Source: CAZFHL01 sp964519145
Lineage (GTDB): Bacteria > Patescibacteriota > Minisyncoccia > Phycocordibacterales > WO2-35-19
Reading direction: 5' to 3'
Assembly (NCBI GenBank): GCA_964519145.1
Contig: CAZFHL010000019.1
Coordinates: 1-11,459, forward strand
Length of the DNA: 11,459 nt
Shown here: piece after piece, positions 1 through 5,946 of the stretch
Position numbering within the stretch: position 1 is the first letter of the stretch
Layout of the letters: each line of letters starts with the position of its first letter
Made by a program: the position numbers and the translations under genes
Notes under the pieces: generated by a model
Databases searched by the model: none
What the model was told of the DNA's origin: nothing
Seen by the model: only the letters and a program-made list of their open reading frames with translations

Positions 1-6
1 AAAATT

Positions 7-37
7 CCTCGAGCTCGCTTCAGTCAAGCTCGCTAGG
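7..37. repeat. Dispersed intergenic hairpin, copy 1
   Basis: Imperfect hairpin upstream of zwf. Outer stem: CCT (7-9) with AGG (35-37) and CGA (10-12) with TCG (30-32). A 4-nt bulge gctc (13-16) follows, then a 4-bp stem GCTT/AAGC closing the loop cagtc (21-25). The same fold and loop recur at 3949-3979 and 4621-4652 with different but still paired stem bases. The sequence downstream (cgacgactttt, 59-69) also occurs after copy 3, so this is probably the right half of a larger inverted repeat whose left arm lies before the window. Confidence 0.6.
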
Positions 38-66
38 CTCCAAAAAGGTTTTATGCTCGACGACTT

Positions 67-93
67 TTGAAATTAACATGTTCATGCTAAAGT
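67..93 (+). promoter_or_regulatory. Putative promoter of zwf
   Basis: TTGAAA (67-72) and TAAAGT (88-93) with a 15-nt spacer; the -10 is preceded by TGC, an extended -10 feature. The -10 box ends only 7 nt before the ATG at 101 and there is no SD site, so the mRNA would be nearly leaderless. The spacer is short and the -10 imperfect, so this is a moderate call. Confidence 0.4.
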
Positions 94-100
94 TGAATTT

Positions 101-1474
101 ATGAAAATTGACTTAAAAAATCAAAATACCACTATTGTTATTTTTGGTATTACAGGAGATTTAGTTCAAAAAAAGGTAATTCCTGCTATTTTTAACTTAT
201 GGATTAAAAAACTCTTGCCAAGGGATATAAAAATTGTAGGCTTTTCTAGGAGAGAGATAAATGATACTCAAATAAGAGATATTTTAATACAAAATCTTCC
301 TTTAAAAATAGAGGAGAAAATAAAAAAAGAATTTATAAATAAAGTATTTTATAAGCAAGGCTTTTTTGATTCTTTGAAAGATTATACTAGTTTACTAAAT
401 TATTTAAACGAGATAGATAAAAAAGCAGGTATTTGTGCTCACAAATTATTTTATTTAGCTGTTCCGCCACATTTATACAAAGTAATTTTAGAAAATATAT
501 ATAAGTCTGGTTTGCATATACACTGCGCTCAAAAAAAAGAGCAAACAAAAATATTGATTGAAAAACCTTTTGGTAATGATTTAAAAAGTGCAAAATCTCT
601 TGATTTGTTTATATCAAAACATTTTGATGATGATCAGATATATAAAATAGACCATTATTTAGGCAAAGAAATTTTACAAAATATTTTATTTTTTAGATTT
701 TCTAATGTCATATTTGATCCCATTTTTAATAATAAATATGTAGAAAAAATAGAAATAAATTTATTTGAAAAAAATGATGTTTCTAATAGGGGAAATTTTT
801 ATAATAGTGTGGGGGCTATAAAAGATGTTGGTCAAAATCATATGTTAGCCATGCTCTCTTTGATACTCTTGGAAAATCCAAAAATATTTAATGCTAAAAA
901 TATAAGAAAGGAAAGAGAAAATGTTGTTTCAAAAATTTTTATAAAAGATAAAAAAGATTTTCTTTTAAATGCTATAAAAGCACAATACACAGATTTTTCA
1001 AATGAAATTGGTGTTTTAAATGGTTCTCAGACAGAAACTTTTTTTAGATTCAAATTGTTTCTAAAAAATAAAAGATGGTTCAATGTTCCGATTTTTCTTT
1101 CAAGTGGGAAGGCTTTAGATAAATCGATTACAGAGATAAAAATTTATTTTAGAAATAAAAATAATTTGAATCAAATAAATTTTATAATTCAGCCTGAAAA
1201 TAAAATTGAAATTATATTTAATATGAAATCTTCTGGGTTTGCTCACGAAATAGAATCAAAAAATATGTTTTTTGATTATGAAAATTTTGACTTAAAATCG
1301 CCAGATGCTTATGAAAAAATACTATTTGATGCTATAACAGGAGATCAAACTATTTTTCCTACTAAAAAAGAAATTATAAAACAATGGCAGATTACGGAAG
1401 AAGTTTTGGATTTATTTAAATCTATACCTCTAAAAAAATATAAAAGGGGAACAGCTCCTGATCTTATAAATTAG
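101..1474 (+). CDS. zwf: Glucose-6-phosphate 1-dehydrogenase
   Basis: Oxidises glucose-6-phosphate to 6-phosphogluconolactone with NAD(P)+, the entry step of the oxidative pentose-phosphate pathway, in the cytoplasm. At 457 aa it is slightly shorter than the usual 480-500. The N-terminal nucleotide-binding loop GITGDL lies at residues 16-21, followed by the lysine pair KK at 24-25. The EKPFG motif is at 154-158 and the signature KIDHYLGKE at 182-190, containing the substrate-binding and catalytic Asp-His pair (D184, H185). The second catalytic His is in DVGQNH (H247). All family hallmarks are intact. A lysine-rich stretch at about 141-150 precedes EKPFG. No pathway partner (pgl, gnd) is adjacent. 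The ATG at 101 lacks an SD site but sits 7 nt after a -10-like box. It is convergent with the next operon, separated by about 34 bp. Confidence 0.93.
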   Translation: MKIDLKNQNTTIVIFGITGDLVQKKVIPAIFNLWIKKLLPRDIKIVGFSRREINDTQIRDILIQNLPLKIEEKIKKEFINKVFYKQGFFDSLKDYTSLLNYLNEIDKKAGICAHKLFYLAVPPHLYKVILENIYKSGLHIHCAQKKEQTKILIEKPFGNDLKSAKSLDLFISKHFDDDQIYKIDHYLGKEILQNILFFRFSNVIFDPIFNNKYVEKIEINLFEKNDVSNRGNFYNSVGAIKDVGQNHMLAMLSLILLENPKIFNAKNIRKERENVVSKIFIKDKKDFLLNAIKAQYTDFSNEIGVLNGSQTETFFRFKLFLKNKRWFNVPIFLSSGKALDKSITEIKIYFRNKNNLNQINFIIQPENKIEIIFNMKSSGFAHEIESKNMFFDYENFDLKSPDAYEKILFDAITGDQTIFPTKKEIIKQWQITEEVLDLFKSIPLKKYKRGTAPDLIN

Positions 1475-1508
1475 TATTATCTTTTTTAACTGAAAAAATT
1501 TAAATTAA

Positions 1509-1850
1509 TCATTTAGAATTATCATTGGCTTGCCTCATTTTGTAATCAATCTGGTTAGTATCTTTTAAATCTTTTGGTTTATATATACCCACTATCTTAG
1601 TTTTTCTTTTTGGAGCATCTTTTGGTTTAGATGCTCCTTGTGGTCTTTTGGGATTATCTATTTTTTGCATAACTTCCCAAGCTAAATCTGGGTTAATGCT
1701 CATTTCGTTTAAAACTTGTTTGTATATTTTACCACTCAAAGGTTCATTCGTTTCTCTATATATTTCAAAAAATCTTTTTTTTATTTGATTGAGTAAATTA
1801 TCGTCAATATCTTCTATAGTTCTAATAGTTTTTGATGGGCTACTTTCCAT
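1509..1850 (-). CDS. Uncharacterised 113-aa protein downstream of yqeY
   Basis: I do not recognise this protein. It is soluble and charged, with no membrane span or signal peptide. Residues about 10-65 look helical (acidic start, then a Lys/Arg-rich helix, then a segment ending AWEVMQKIDN). Residues about 66-113 are Lys/Pro-rich and probably disordered, including KRPQGASKPKDAPKRK. It starts 4 nt after the yqeY stop, so it is very likely co-transcribed, and no SD precedes its ATG. It stops with TGA. The basic tail suggests nucleic-acid or ribosome contact, but that is only inference. Strand and spacing support a real gene; function is unknown. Confidence 0.6.
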   Translation of the reverse strand: MESSPSKTIRTIEDIDDNLLNQIKKRFFEIYRETNEPLSGKIYKQVLNEMSINPDLAWEVMQKIDNPKRPQGASKPKDAPKRKTKIVGIYKPKDLKDTNQIDYKMRQANDNSK

Positions 1851-1854
1851 ATTT

Positions 1855-2304
1855 TTATTTTAATATTTCTTCTACTATTTTTTTGACTATTGCTCCGTCT
1901 GCTCTGCTAGAAGTGGCTTTTACTACAGCTCCAATAAGTATGCCTATTTTTGATTTATCCTCTATTTTTAATTCTTCTTTTTTTGATAAGACAATAGATT
2001 TTATTTCTTCTTCTTTCATTTGTCCAGGCAAAAATTCTTCTAAAATAGAAAGTTCTTTTTTTTCATTTTCTGCTAAATCATTTCTCCCTCCTTTTTCAAA
2101 TTGTTCAATTGAATCCTTTCTCTGTTTTGCTAGTTTCTTAACTACCAAAACAGCTTCTTCGTCCGTCAATTTGTCTTGAGGTTTTCTGCCCAGATTTAAA
2201 CTTTCATTTGTAAAAGCAGTTAAAACTCCTCTCAATGTAAGAAGTCTTATAGAATCTTTTGCTCTAAGAGCATCTTTTATCTGGTTTTGAATATTGTCAT
2301 GCAT
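1855..2304 (-). CDS. yqeY: GatB/YqeY domain-containing protein
   Basis: At 149 aa this has the normal length of the stand-alone YqeY family, which is related to the C-terminal tRNA-binding domain of GatB in the glutamyl/aspartyl-tRNA amidotransferase. Family hallmarks are an N-terminal helix with DALRAKDSIRLLTLR (residues 11-25), a central DEEAVLVVKKLAKQRKDSIEQFEKGGR block, LEEFLPGQM (about 88-96), and a C-terminal small-domain segment with IGAVVKATSSRADG. YqeY is thought to bind tRNA or affect aminoacylation, but its exact role is unsettled. It heads a two-gene operon with the 113-aa unknown. The start is the ATG at 2304, 6 nt downstream of a -10-like box and without an SD site. It is divergent from rmuC. 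Confidence 0.92.
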   Translation of the reverse strand: MHDNIQNQIKDALRAKDSIRLLTLRGVLTAFTNESLNLGRKPQDKLTDEEAVLVVKKLAKQRKDSIEQFEKGGRNDLAENEKKELSILEEFLPGQMKEEEIKSIVLSKKEELKIEDKSKIGILIGAVVKATSSRADGAIVKKIVEEILK

Positions 2305-2310
2305 AATTTA

Positions 2311-2340
2311 TGTATATTTATATGTTTTAAATAATATCAA
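2311..2340 (-). promoter_or_regulatory. Putative promoter of yqeY operon
   Basis: Read on the minus strand: TTGATA (2340-2335), 18-nt spacer, TATACA (2316-2311), then 6 nt to the ATG. No SD is present, so the transcript would be leaderless. The -35 box is one half of the palindrome at 2335-2350. Confidence 0.5.
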
Positions 2341-2350
2341 ATATTTGATA
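2335..2350. promoter_or_regulatory. 16-bp perfect palindrome between yqeY and rmuC
   Basis: TATCAAATATTTGATA reads identically on both strands. Its left half is the -35 box of the yqeY promoter and its right end overlaps the -10 (TACAAT, 2349-2354) proposed for rmuC. The position suits an operator that controls both divergent units, but no regulator gene is in the window and an AT-rich palindrome can also arise by chance. Confidence 0.45.
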
Positions 2351-2354
2351 CAAT
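2349..2354 (+). promoter_or_regulatory. Putative -10 box of rmuC
   Basis: TACAAT ends 7 nt before the rmuC ATG at 2362. No clear -35 is seen (TTTAAA at 2326-2331 is weak) and there is no SD site. A start at or next to the ATG is implied. Confidence 0.4.
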
Positions 2355-2361
2355 ATCCAGT

Positions 2362-3396
2362 ATGCAATATATCACAATGACCATAATTACAATAATTTTA
2401 TTTATTGTAATGTTTATTTTATTTAATAAAAAAAACAATAAGACAGAAGATGGCGCCCTCAAACTTTTACTTGAACAAATGAATGAATTAAATAGAGTGG
2501 TTGATAGGAAAATGTCTGAAACTACTAGACAAGTAAATGAGTCGATGAGAGACCAATTTAAAGAATCGTCTGGTCTTATAAGAAATATAACAGAGAGTTT
2601 GGTAAAATTAGACGAAACAAATAAGCAAGTTGTTTCTTTTGCGGATTCTTTAAATAGTCTTCAAGATATTTTGAAAAATCCAAAACAAAGAGGTGTGTTA
2701 GGAGAATATTATTTAGAAACTTTACTAAAAAATGTTTTAGGCCCAGATCAATACCAAATGCAATATCGTTTTGCAAACGGAGACATTGTAGACGCTGTAG
2801 TATTTGTAAAAGATAAAATTATTCCTATTGATTCCAAATTTTCACTTGAAAATTATAATCGTGTTAGCGAAGCAAAAGATCCTAGTGAAAAAGAAAGACT
2901 AGAAAAGCTTTTTGTAAATGATTTAAAATTGCGCATAACTGAGACATCTAAATATATAAAACCGAGTGAAGGCACGATGGATTTTGCTTTTATGTTTATT
3001 CCTCATGAAGCCATATATTATGATTTGCTTACAAATAAGATAGGTAATCTTGGTGAAGATTCTGAAAATTTGGTACAAAGATCTGCTGGTAAATATAAAG
3101 TTATTATAGTTTCTCCTACTTCTTTTTTGGCATATTTACAAACAGTGCTCCAAGGTTTGAAAGCTATGCAAATAGAAGAAAAGGCTAAAGATATAATTAA
3201 AAGAGTAGAAGAACTGGGAAATCATTTAAAAAAATATGAAGATTATCATAATAAGCTCGGTAGCTCGCTTCAAACTGTGGTAAATCATTATAATAATAGC
3301 GGTAAGGAATTTAAAAAAGTCGATAAAGACATAATGCGTATAACAGGGGAGTCAATCGCCATAGAAACAGCCTTTTTAGAAAAACCAGAAGAATAA
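2362..3396 (+). CDS. rmuC: DNA recombination protein RmuC (PDDEXK nuclease family)
   Basis: RmuC is a membrane-anchored nuclease-fold protein linked to limiting recombination at inverted repeats. One N-terminal membrane span (residues about 5-21) is followed by a coiled-coil stretch (about 30-100) and then the nuclease-like domain. Motifs: RGVLGEYYLE with Glu115, DIVDAVV with Asp144, PIDSKF with Asp157 and Lys159 (the D-x-K of the PDDEXK fold), and MFIPHEAIY at 211-219. At 344 aa it is shorter than the roughly 475-aa E. coli protein, mainly through a shorter coiled coil and tail; the catalytic core looks complete. A link to inverted repeats is notable here because two large ones lie just downstream, though that may be coincidence. 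Confidence 0.9.
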   Translation: MQYITMTIITIILFIVMFILFNKKNNKTEDGALKLLLEQMNELNRVVDRKMSETTRQVNESMRDQFKESSGLIRNITESLVKLDETNKQVVSFADSLNSLQDILKNPKQRGVLGEYYLETLLKNVLGPDQYQMQYRFANGDIVDAVVFVKDKIIPIDSKFSLENYNRVSEAKDPSEKERLEKLFVNDLKLRITETSKYIKPSEGTMDFAFMFIPHEAIYYDLLTNKIGNLGEDSENLVQRSAGKYKVIIVSPTSFLAYLQTVLQGLKAMQIEEKAKDIIKRVEELGNHLKKYEDYHNKLGSSLQTVVNHYNNSGKEFKKVDKDIMRITGESIAIETAFLEKPEE

Positions 3397-3485
3397 CTCA
3401 ATATAAATCTATACTTAAAAAACTCATATTTAAAGCCATATTTTTAAAATTACAAAAAGAAAATGGTTTTTTAATACAAAAATGC

Positions 3486-3514
3486 TTGACACAAAATATA
3501 TACTATGCTATACT
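3486..3514 (+). promoter_or_regulatory. Near-consensus sigma70 promoter of a non-coding RNA
   Basis: TTGACA (3486-3491) is a perfect -35. A 17-nt spacer follows, then TATACT (3509-3514) with TGC directly before it (extended -10). It is the strongest promoter in the left part. Transcription should start near 3521. No open reading frame of note follows within 300 nt; the next gene, rplU, begins 550 nt downstream and has its own promoter. Confidence 0.75.
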
Positions 3515-3520
3515 TATATC

Positions 3521-3817
3521 AGATAGGCCTTTTGACCTTTTTCACAGAGAATTTGTTTCGATATCAAAACTGTATTGTGGAGATATCGATGCATGTTCAA
3601 AGTGACGGCTTGTCTCATATCCCATGAGTCATTGGGGTGAAATTTGTTAAAAAGGCAGGAGACTGTAATCCATGGTTTCAGGATGACAACCTGGAATGTC
3701 GGTAAAACGTCATGGAACAGTCTCGAGGTTGGGAATTGCAGACGCCAGCTTTCTTGAAAGTTTACGGTCTGCTGTCGGTGAAAACGGGGGCGTTTCGCAT
3801 TTGCGGGCGCCCCCTTT
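3521..3817 (+). ncRNA. Candidate structured non-coding RNA, family unknown
   Basis: This roughly 297-nt transcript would run from the strong promoter to a GC-rich hairpin. It is much richer in GC than its surroundings and has no long ORF. Helices I can draw: GCCTTTTGAC (3527-3536) with 3646-3656, one bulged A; CGATATC (3559-3565) with GATATCG (3582-3588); CTCAT/ATGAG (about 3614-3628); GAGACTGT (3659-3666) with ACAGTCTC (3717-3724), perfect, enclosing CCATG (3670-3674)/CATGG (3711-3715) and CAGG/CCTG (3679-3693); GCAGAC (3738-3743) with GTCTGC (3767-3772). I looked for hallmarks of tmRNA, RNase P RNA, SRP RNA and 6S RNA and found none. It could also be a divergent member of a known class or a long leader of rplU. 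Confidence 0.6.
3786..3817 (+). terminator. GC-rich terminator-like hairpin ending the ncRNA
   Basis: GGGGGCG (3786-3792) pairs with CGCCCCC (3808-3814), with CGC/GCG continuing inside around loop ATTT. Only three T follow, so it is a weak intrinsic terminator and some readthrough toward rplU is possible. Confidence 0.55.
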
Positions 3818-3902
3818 GTCCTGCCAATTTTTTAAATAATAGACTTATTACATAACACTTTTTCGGGTACTAGAATTCATATACACGGATACTTTTTTGC
3901 TT

Positions 3903-3939
3903 GCCCGCCATCGCTACGCTCAGGCGTTAGTAGGCGGGC
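3903..3939. repeat. GC-rich hairpin inside the inverted repeat
   Basis: GCCCGCC (3903-3909) is the exact reverse complement of GGCGGGC (3933-3939), with a 23-nt loop. Its GC content is far above the flanking DNA. It may be its own dispersed repeat unit inserted beside the shared small hairpin. Confidence 0.6.
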
Positions 3940-3948
3940 TAAAAAATT

Positions 3949-3979
3949 CCTGCGAAGCTGTTTCGTCAAACTCGCTAGG
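3949..3979. repeat. Dispersed intergenic hairpin, copy 2
   Basis: CCT (3949-3951) pairs with AGG (3977-3979), GCGA (3952-3955) with TCGC (3972-3975), then a 4-nt bulge agct, then GTTT/AAAC around loop cgtc (3964-3967). The geometry matches copy 1; the inner stem differs but remains paired. It is preceded by a run of A and ttcct, as in copy 1. Confidence 0.65.
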
Positions 3980-4026
3980 CATATGAATACTAGTACCGCG
4001 GAGCATGTTATGTAAGAGACCTAATC

Positions 4027-4055
4027 TTGCAAAAAAAAGCTAAATAGTGTAAATT
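4027..4055 (+). promoter_or_regulatory. Putative promoter of rplU
   Basis: TTGCAA (4027-4032), 17-nt spacer, TAAATT (4050-4055), then 9 nt to the ATG at 4065. Only a minimal AGG (4058-4060) precedes the start, so the mRNA is probably leaderless or nearly so. Confidence 0.5.
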
Positions 4056-4064
4056 ATAGGTATT

Positions 4065-4475
4065 ATGACAGAAACAAAAAAATCAGTAAAAAAGAGCCCT
4101 GAAAATAAGGCTAAAAAGCCAAAAGTAAAAAAGATAGAAGAAGTTGAAAACGGCTCTTTTGCTGTACTTGAAAGTGGTGGTAAACAATACAAAGTTTCTG
4201 TTGGAGATACTATAAAAATTGAGAAAATGAAAGATAAGGAATATAAAGAGGGGGATAATATAATTTTTGATAAAATTATTATGGTTGATAATGGTGTAGA
4301 CTCTACAGACATAGGAGCTCCTTATATAAATGGAGCAAAAGTTTCTGCATCTATTGTATCAATTGGGAGAGATCAAAAAATCACTGTTATAAAATACAAA
4401 CAAAAAAGTAGATATTTTAAGAAAAATGGCCACAGACAACCTCATTTTATGGTCAAAATAAACTCGATAGCTTAA
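4065..4475 (+). CDS. rplU: 50S ribosomal protein L21
   Basis: L21 binds 23S rRNA in the large subunit. The core begins at about residue 31 with FAVLESGGKQYKVSVGD and ends with the family signature KYKQKSRYFKKNGHRQPHF (about 111-129). Residues 1-30 form a Lys/Glu-rich extension beyond the typical roughly 103-aa protein, giving 136 aa in total. The extension is in frame from the only ATG with a promoter in front, and probably contacts rRNA. Unusually, rpmA (L27) does not follow; the next feature is a large inverted repeat and a convergent operon. The upstream structured RNA ends 250 nt earlier and seems to be separate. Confidence 0.95.
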   Translation: MTETKKSVKKSPENKAKKPKVKKIEEVENGSFAVLESGGKQYKVSVGDTIKIEKMKDKEYKEGDNIIFDKIIMVDNGVDSTDIGAPYINGAKVSASIVSIGRDQKITVIKYKQKSRYFKKNGHRQPHFMVKINSIA

Positions 4476-4560
4476 TTAGGTCTTTTAAAATCTTTCTAGG
4501 TATTTTTAAATTACAAAACTCTTTCTCATCACACCTTTTTGAACCACGGATACTGGGTAT

Positions 4561-4689
4561 CTTTCAAAAGTCTTTCTTAGTATAGTTTTTGATAGACACG
4601 CATAAAAATCTGCTGATTTTTTGCTATGCTCGGTTCAGTCAACCTTGCGCAAGTCTATCAAAAACTATACTTGCGACGACTTTTGGAAG
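4561..4689. repeat. Large inverted repeat between rplU and the VKOR operon
   Basis: The central arm 4579-4597 (19 bp, core ATAGTTTTTGATAGAC) is exactly repeated in reverse complement at 4653-4671. Outer arms 4561-4572 and 4678-4689 pair in 11 of 12 positions, with 6 unpaired bases between the blocks. The interior holds the third copy of the small hairpin. It lies between convergent genes, so it may end transcription from both sides. The motif cacggatac lies just left of it (4545-4553) and also within the element upstream of rplU (3884-3892). Confidence 0.75.
4621..4652. repeat. Dispersed intergenic hairpin, copy 3
   Basis: TTGC (4621-4624) pairs with GCAA (4649-4652). GGTT (4632-4635) pairs with AACC (4641-4644) around loop cagtc, identical to the loop of copy 1. 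The gctc bulge before the inner stem (4628-4631) is also identical to copy 1. The inner stem differs from both other copies but remains fully paired. Confidence 0.6.
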
Positions 4690-4710
4690 AGGTTTAGTGC
4701 AGTTTTTGAA

Positions 4711-5316
4711 TCAAATACTTTTAGATATTGAAAATATATAATCACTAAATTTAAAGATTATTATAAATACACCAATAATATATCCTAATATTAAAATCAG
4801 TATATGATTTTTTGATATAAAGGTTTCTAATTTGGACAAAGGCAGAGTGTTTTTTTTATTTTCAATAAAATTGTTTATCATAGAAGTAAATGGAAGCCAA
4901 GATACTATCCAAACAATCATACAATAAAGACAAAGTGATCCGATAATAAATACACTTTGATAATAAAACCAAAACACAAGAGCCATGGAGAGTGTTATGC
5001 CTGTGTTTGTTAAATTAACTAAAAGGCTTTTTTTCGTTATTTTTTCATTTTCTATTTTAAGTAAATCAAAAAAATAAAATATCCCCATTAAAAAAAGAAA
5101 AGGAAAGTATAAAAGACCAATGATAGGATTTGGGAAACCTAAAAGAGAGCCTTGCCAAGAATCTATAACACTTTTGCAACTAATAAATGGGTTTATGTTG
5201 CAAGGTAAATCTATATTTGGATTGACAGATAATTTTATGATATCTAATGTTAAAAAGAGGGAAGCTAAAAAACCAATAATGGAGCAAATTATTAATATAT
5301 AAGAATATTTTTTCAT
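4711..5316 (-). CDS. Vitamin K epoxide reductase family membrane protein
   Basis: Bacterial VKOR homologues reoxidise the thiol oxidase DsbA (or a thioredoxin-like partner) and pass electrons to quinone, supporting disulfide formation outside the cytoplasm. I chose the ATG at 5316, 4 nt after the recR stop, over one at 5343 that would overlap recR; this gives 201 aa. With that numbering the loop cysteines are C39 and C47 (PCNINPFISC) and the active-site CxxC is CLYC at 129-132. The loop ends GFPNPIIG, a conserved family segment. About five hydrophobic spans are visible. No fused thioredoxin domain and no neighbouring dsbA are present. It is the last gene of dnaB-recR-VKOR and lacks an SD site. 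Confidence 0.88.
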   Translation of the reverse strand: MKKYSYILIICSIIGFLASLFLTLDIIKLSVNPNIDLPCNINPFISCKSVIDSWQGSLLGFPNPIIGLLYFPFLFLMGIFYFFDLLKIENEKITKKSLLVNLTNTGITLSMALVFWFYYQSVFIIGSLCLYCMIVWIVSWLPFTSMINNFIENKKNTLPLSKLETFISKNHILILILGYIIGVFIIIFKFSDYIFSISKSI

Positions 5317-5320
5317 AAAA

Positions 5321-5941
5321 TTATTTTCTGTTTTTAAAAGCATTTTTTAAAGTATCTGGATCTGTATATTCAAGCTCACTACCCATTGAAAGACCTTTTC
5401 CTAGAGATGATATTTTAAATTCTACTTTATTTTCATCTTTAAAATTTTCTAAGAATTTTTTTATAAAATCAAATGTATTTTCACCTTCTGGGTTCCAACT
5501 AGTAGCTATAATTATTTCTTCTAATTCATTTTTCTTTTTTAATAAAAAATTTTCTAACTCTTTCAGTTTCACTCTTTTTTCTGGCTCTTTATCTAATATT
5601 GGTATTGAACCACCTAATACAAAATATCTGCCATCAAATTTACTATTTCTTTCTATGGATTCTAAATCAATGTCTCTTTCCACCAAACAAATTAGTCCAT
5701 TGTTTCTATTGTTTGAATTACACAAATCACATCTTTTTTGATTTGTATTTTTAATTTGAAAAAAGCGCATACACTCTTCACATACAATAACATCTTTTTT
5801 CATTTCTGACATATATTTTATAAACTCGTCCACTCTATCTTTTTGTCTTGTTAACAAAAAATATACAATTCTTTTTGCTTGTCTTTGACCAATACCGGGA
5901 AATTGAGAAAATATTTCTGTTAATTTTTCTATATTATTCAT
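5321..5941 (-). CDS. recR: Recombination mediator RecR
   Basis: RecR acts with RecO (and RecF) to load RecA at single-strand gaps. At 206 aa it has the usual length. The helix-hairpin-helix FPGIGQRQAKR is at residues 14-24. The zinc site is CEEC (54-57) and CDLC (71-74). The Toprim domain begins ICLVERDIDLESIE (about 84-97) and runs to about 165. The C-terminal Walker-B-like element SLGKGLSMGSELEYTD (about 179-194) is present. It starts 5 nt after the dnaB stop with no SD and is followed 4 nt later by the VKOR gene, so all three are probably co-transcribed. dnaX, often upstream of recR in other bacteria, is not here. Confidence 0.95.
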   Translation of the reverse strand: MNNIEKLTEIFSQFPGIGQRQAKRIVYFLLTRQKDRVDEFIKYMSEMKKDVIVCEECMRFFQIKNTNQKRCDLCNSNNRNNGLICLVERDIDLESIERNSKFDGRYFVLGGSIPILDKEPEKRVKLKELENFLLKKKNELEEIIIATSWNPEGENTFDFIKKFLENFKDENKVEFKISSLGKGLSMGSELEYTDPDTLKNAFKNRK

Positions 5942-5946
5942 ATTTT

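Larger units (their letters stand above)
3848..4015. repeat. Large imperfect inverted repeat upstream of rplU
   Basis: The left outer arm TTACATAACA (3848-3857) pairs perfectly with 4006-4015. After an 8-nt mismatched stretch, the inner arm 3866-3882 pairs with 3981-3997 with one mismatch in 17. The 98-nt interior holds a GC hairpin (3903-3939) and the shared small hairpin (3949-3979). It would form a cruciform or RNA stem about 35 bp long. The right arm ends just before the rplU promoter. Its resemblance to the element at 4561-4689 suggests a repeat family. Confidence 0.75.

Noticed and set aside
1481..1498. Possible terminator (T6, aactg, A6) between zwf and the convergent operon.
   Set aside because: The stem is six A-T pairs only; too weak to call.
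1832..2179. Plus-strand frame of 115 codons over yqeY.
   Set aside because: It is antisense to a clear YqeY protein, with Ser/Phe-rich shadow composition.
3521..3817. tmRNA, RNase P RNA, SRP RNA or 6S RNA as identity of the structured transcript.
   Set aside because: No tRNA-like end or tag frame, no conserved RNase P core near a GAGGAAAGTCC-type block, no SRP tetraloop region, and no 6S-like single long bubble hairpin visible.
4040..4312. Minus-strand frame of 90 codons over rplU.
   Set aside because: It is a shadow of the L21 gene with low-complexity Ser/Phe composition.
4017..4483. A 9-bp inverted pair (AGACCTAAT at 4017-4025, ATTAGGTCT at 4475-4483) flanks rplU exactly.
   Set aside because: Short and AT-rich; chance is likely in a region this size, and nothing else marks rplU as a mobile unit.
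3841..4660. CRISPR array or tandem repeats suggested by recurring intergenic motifs.
   Set aside because: The repeats are palindromic, diverged and irregularly spaced, with no uniform spacers and no cas genes.
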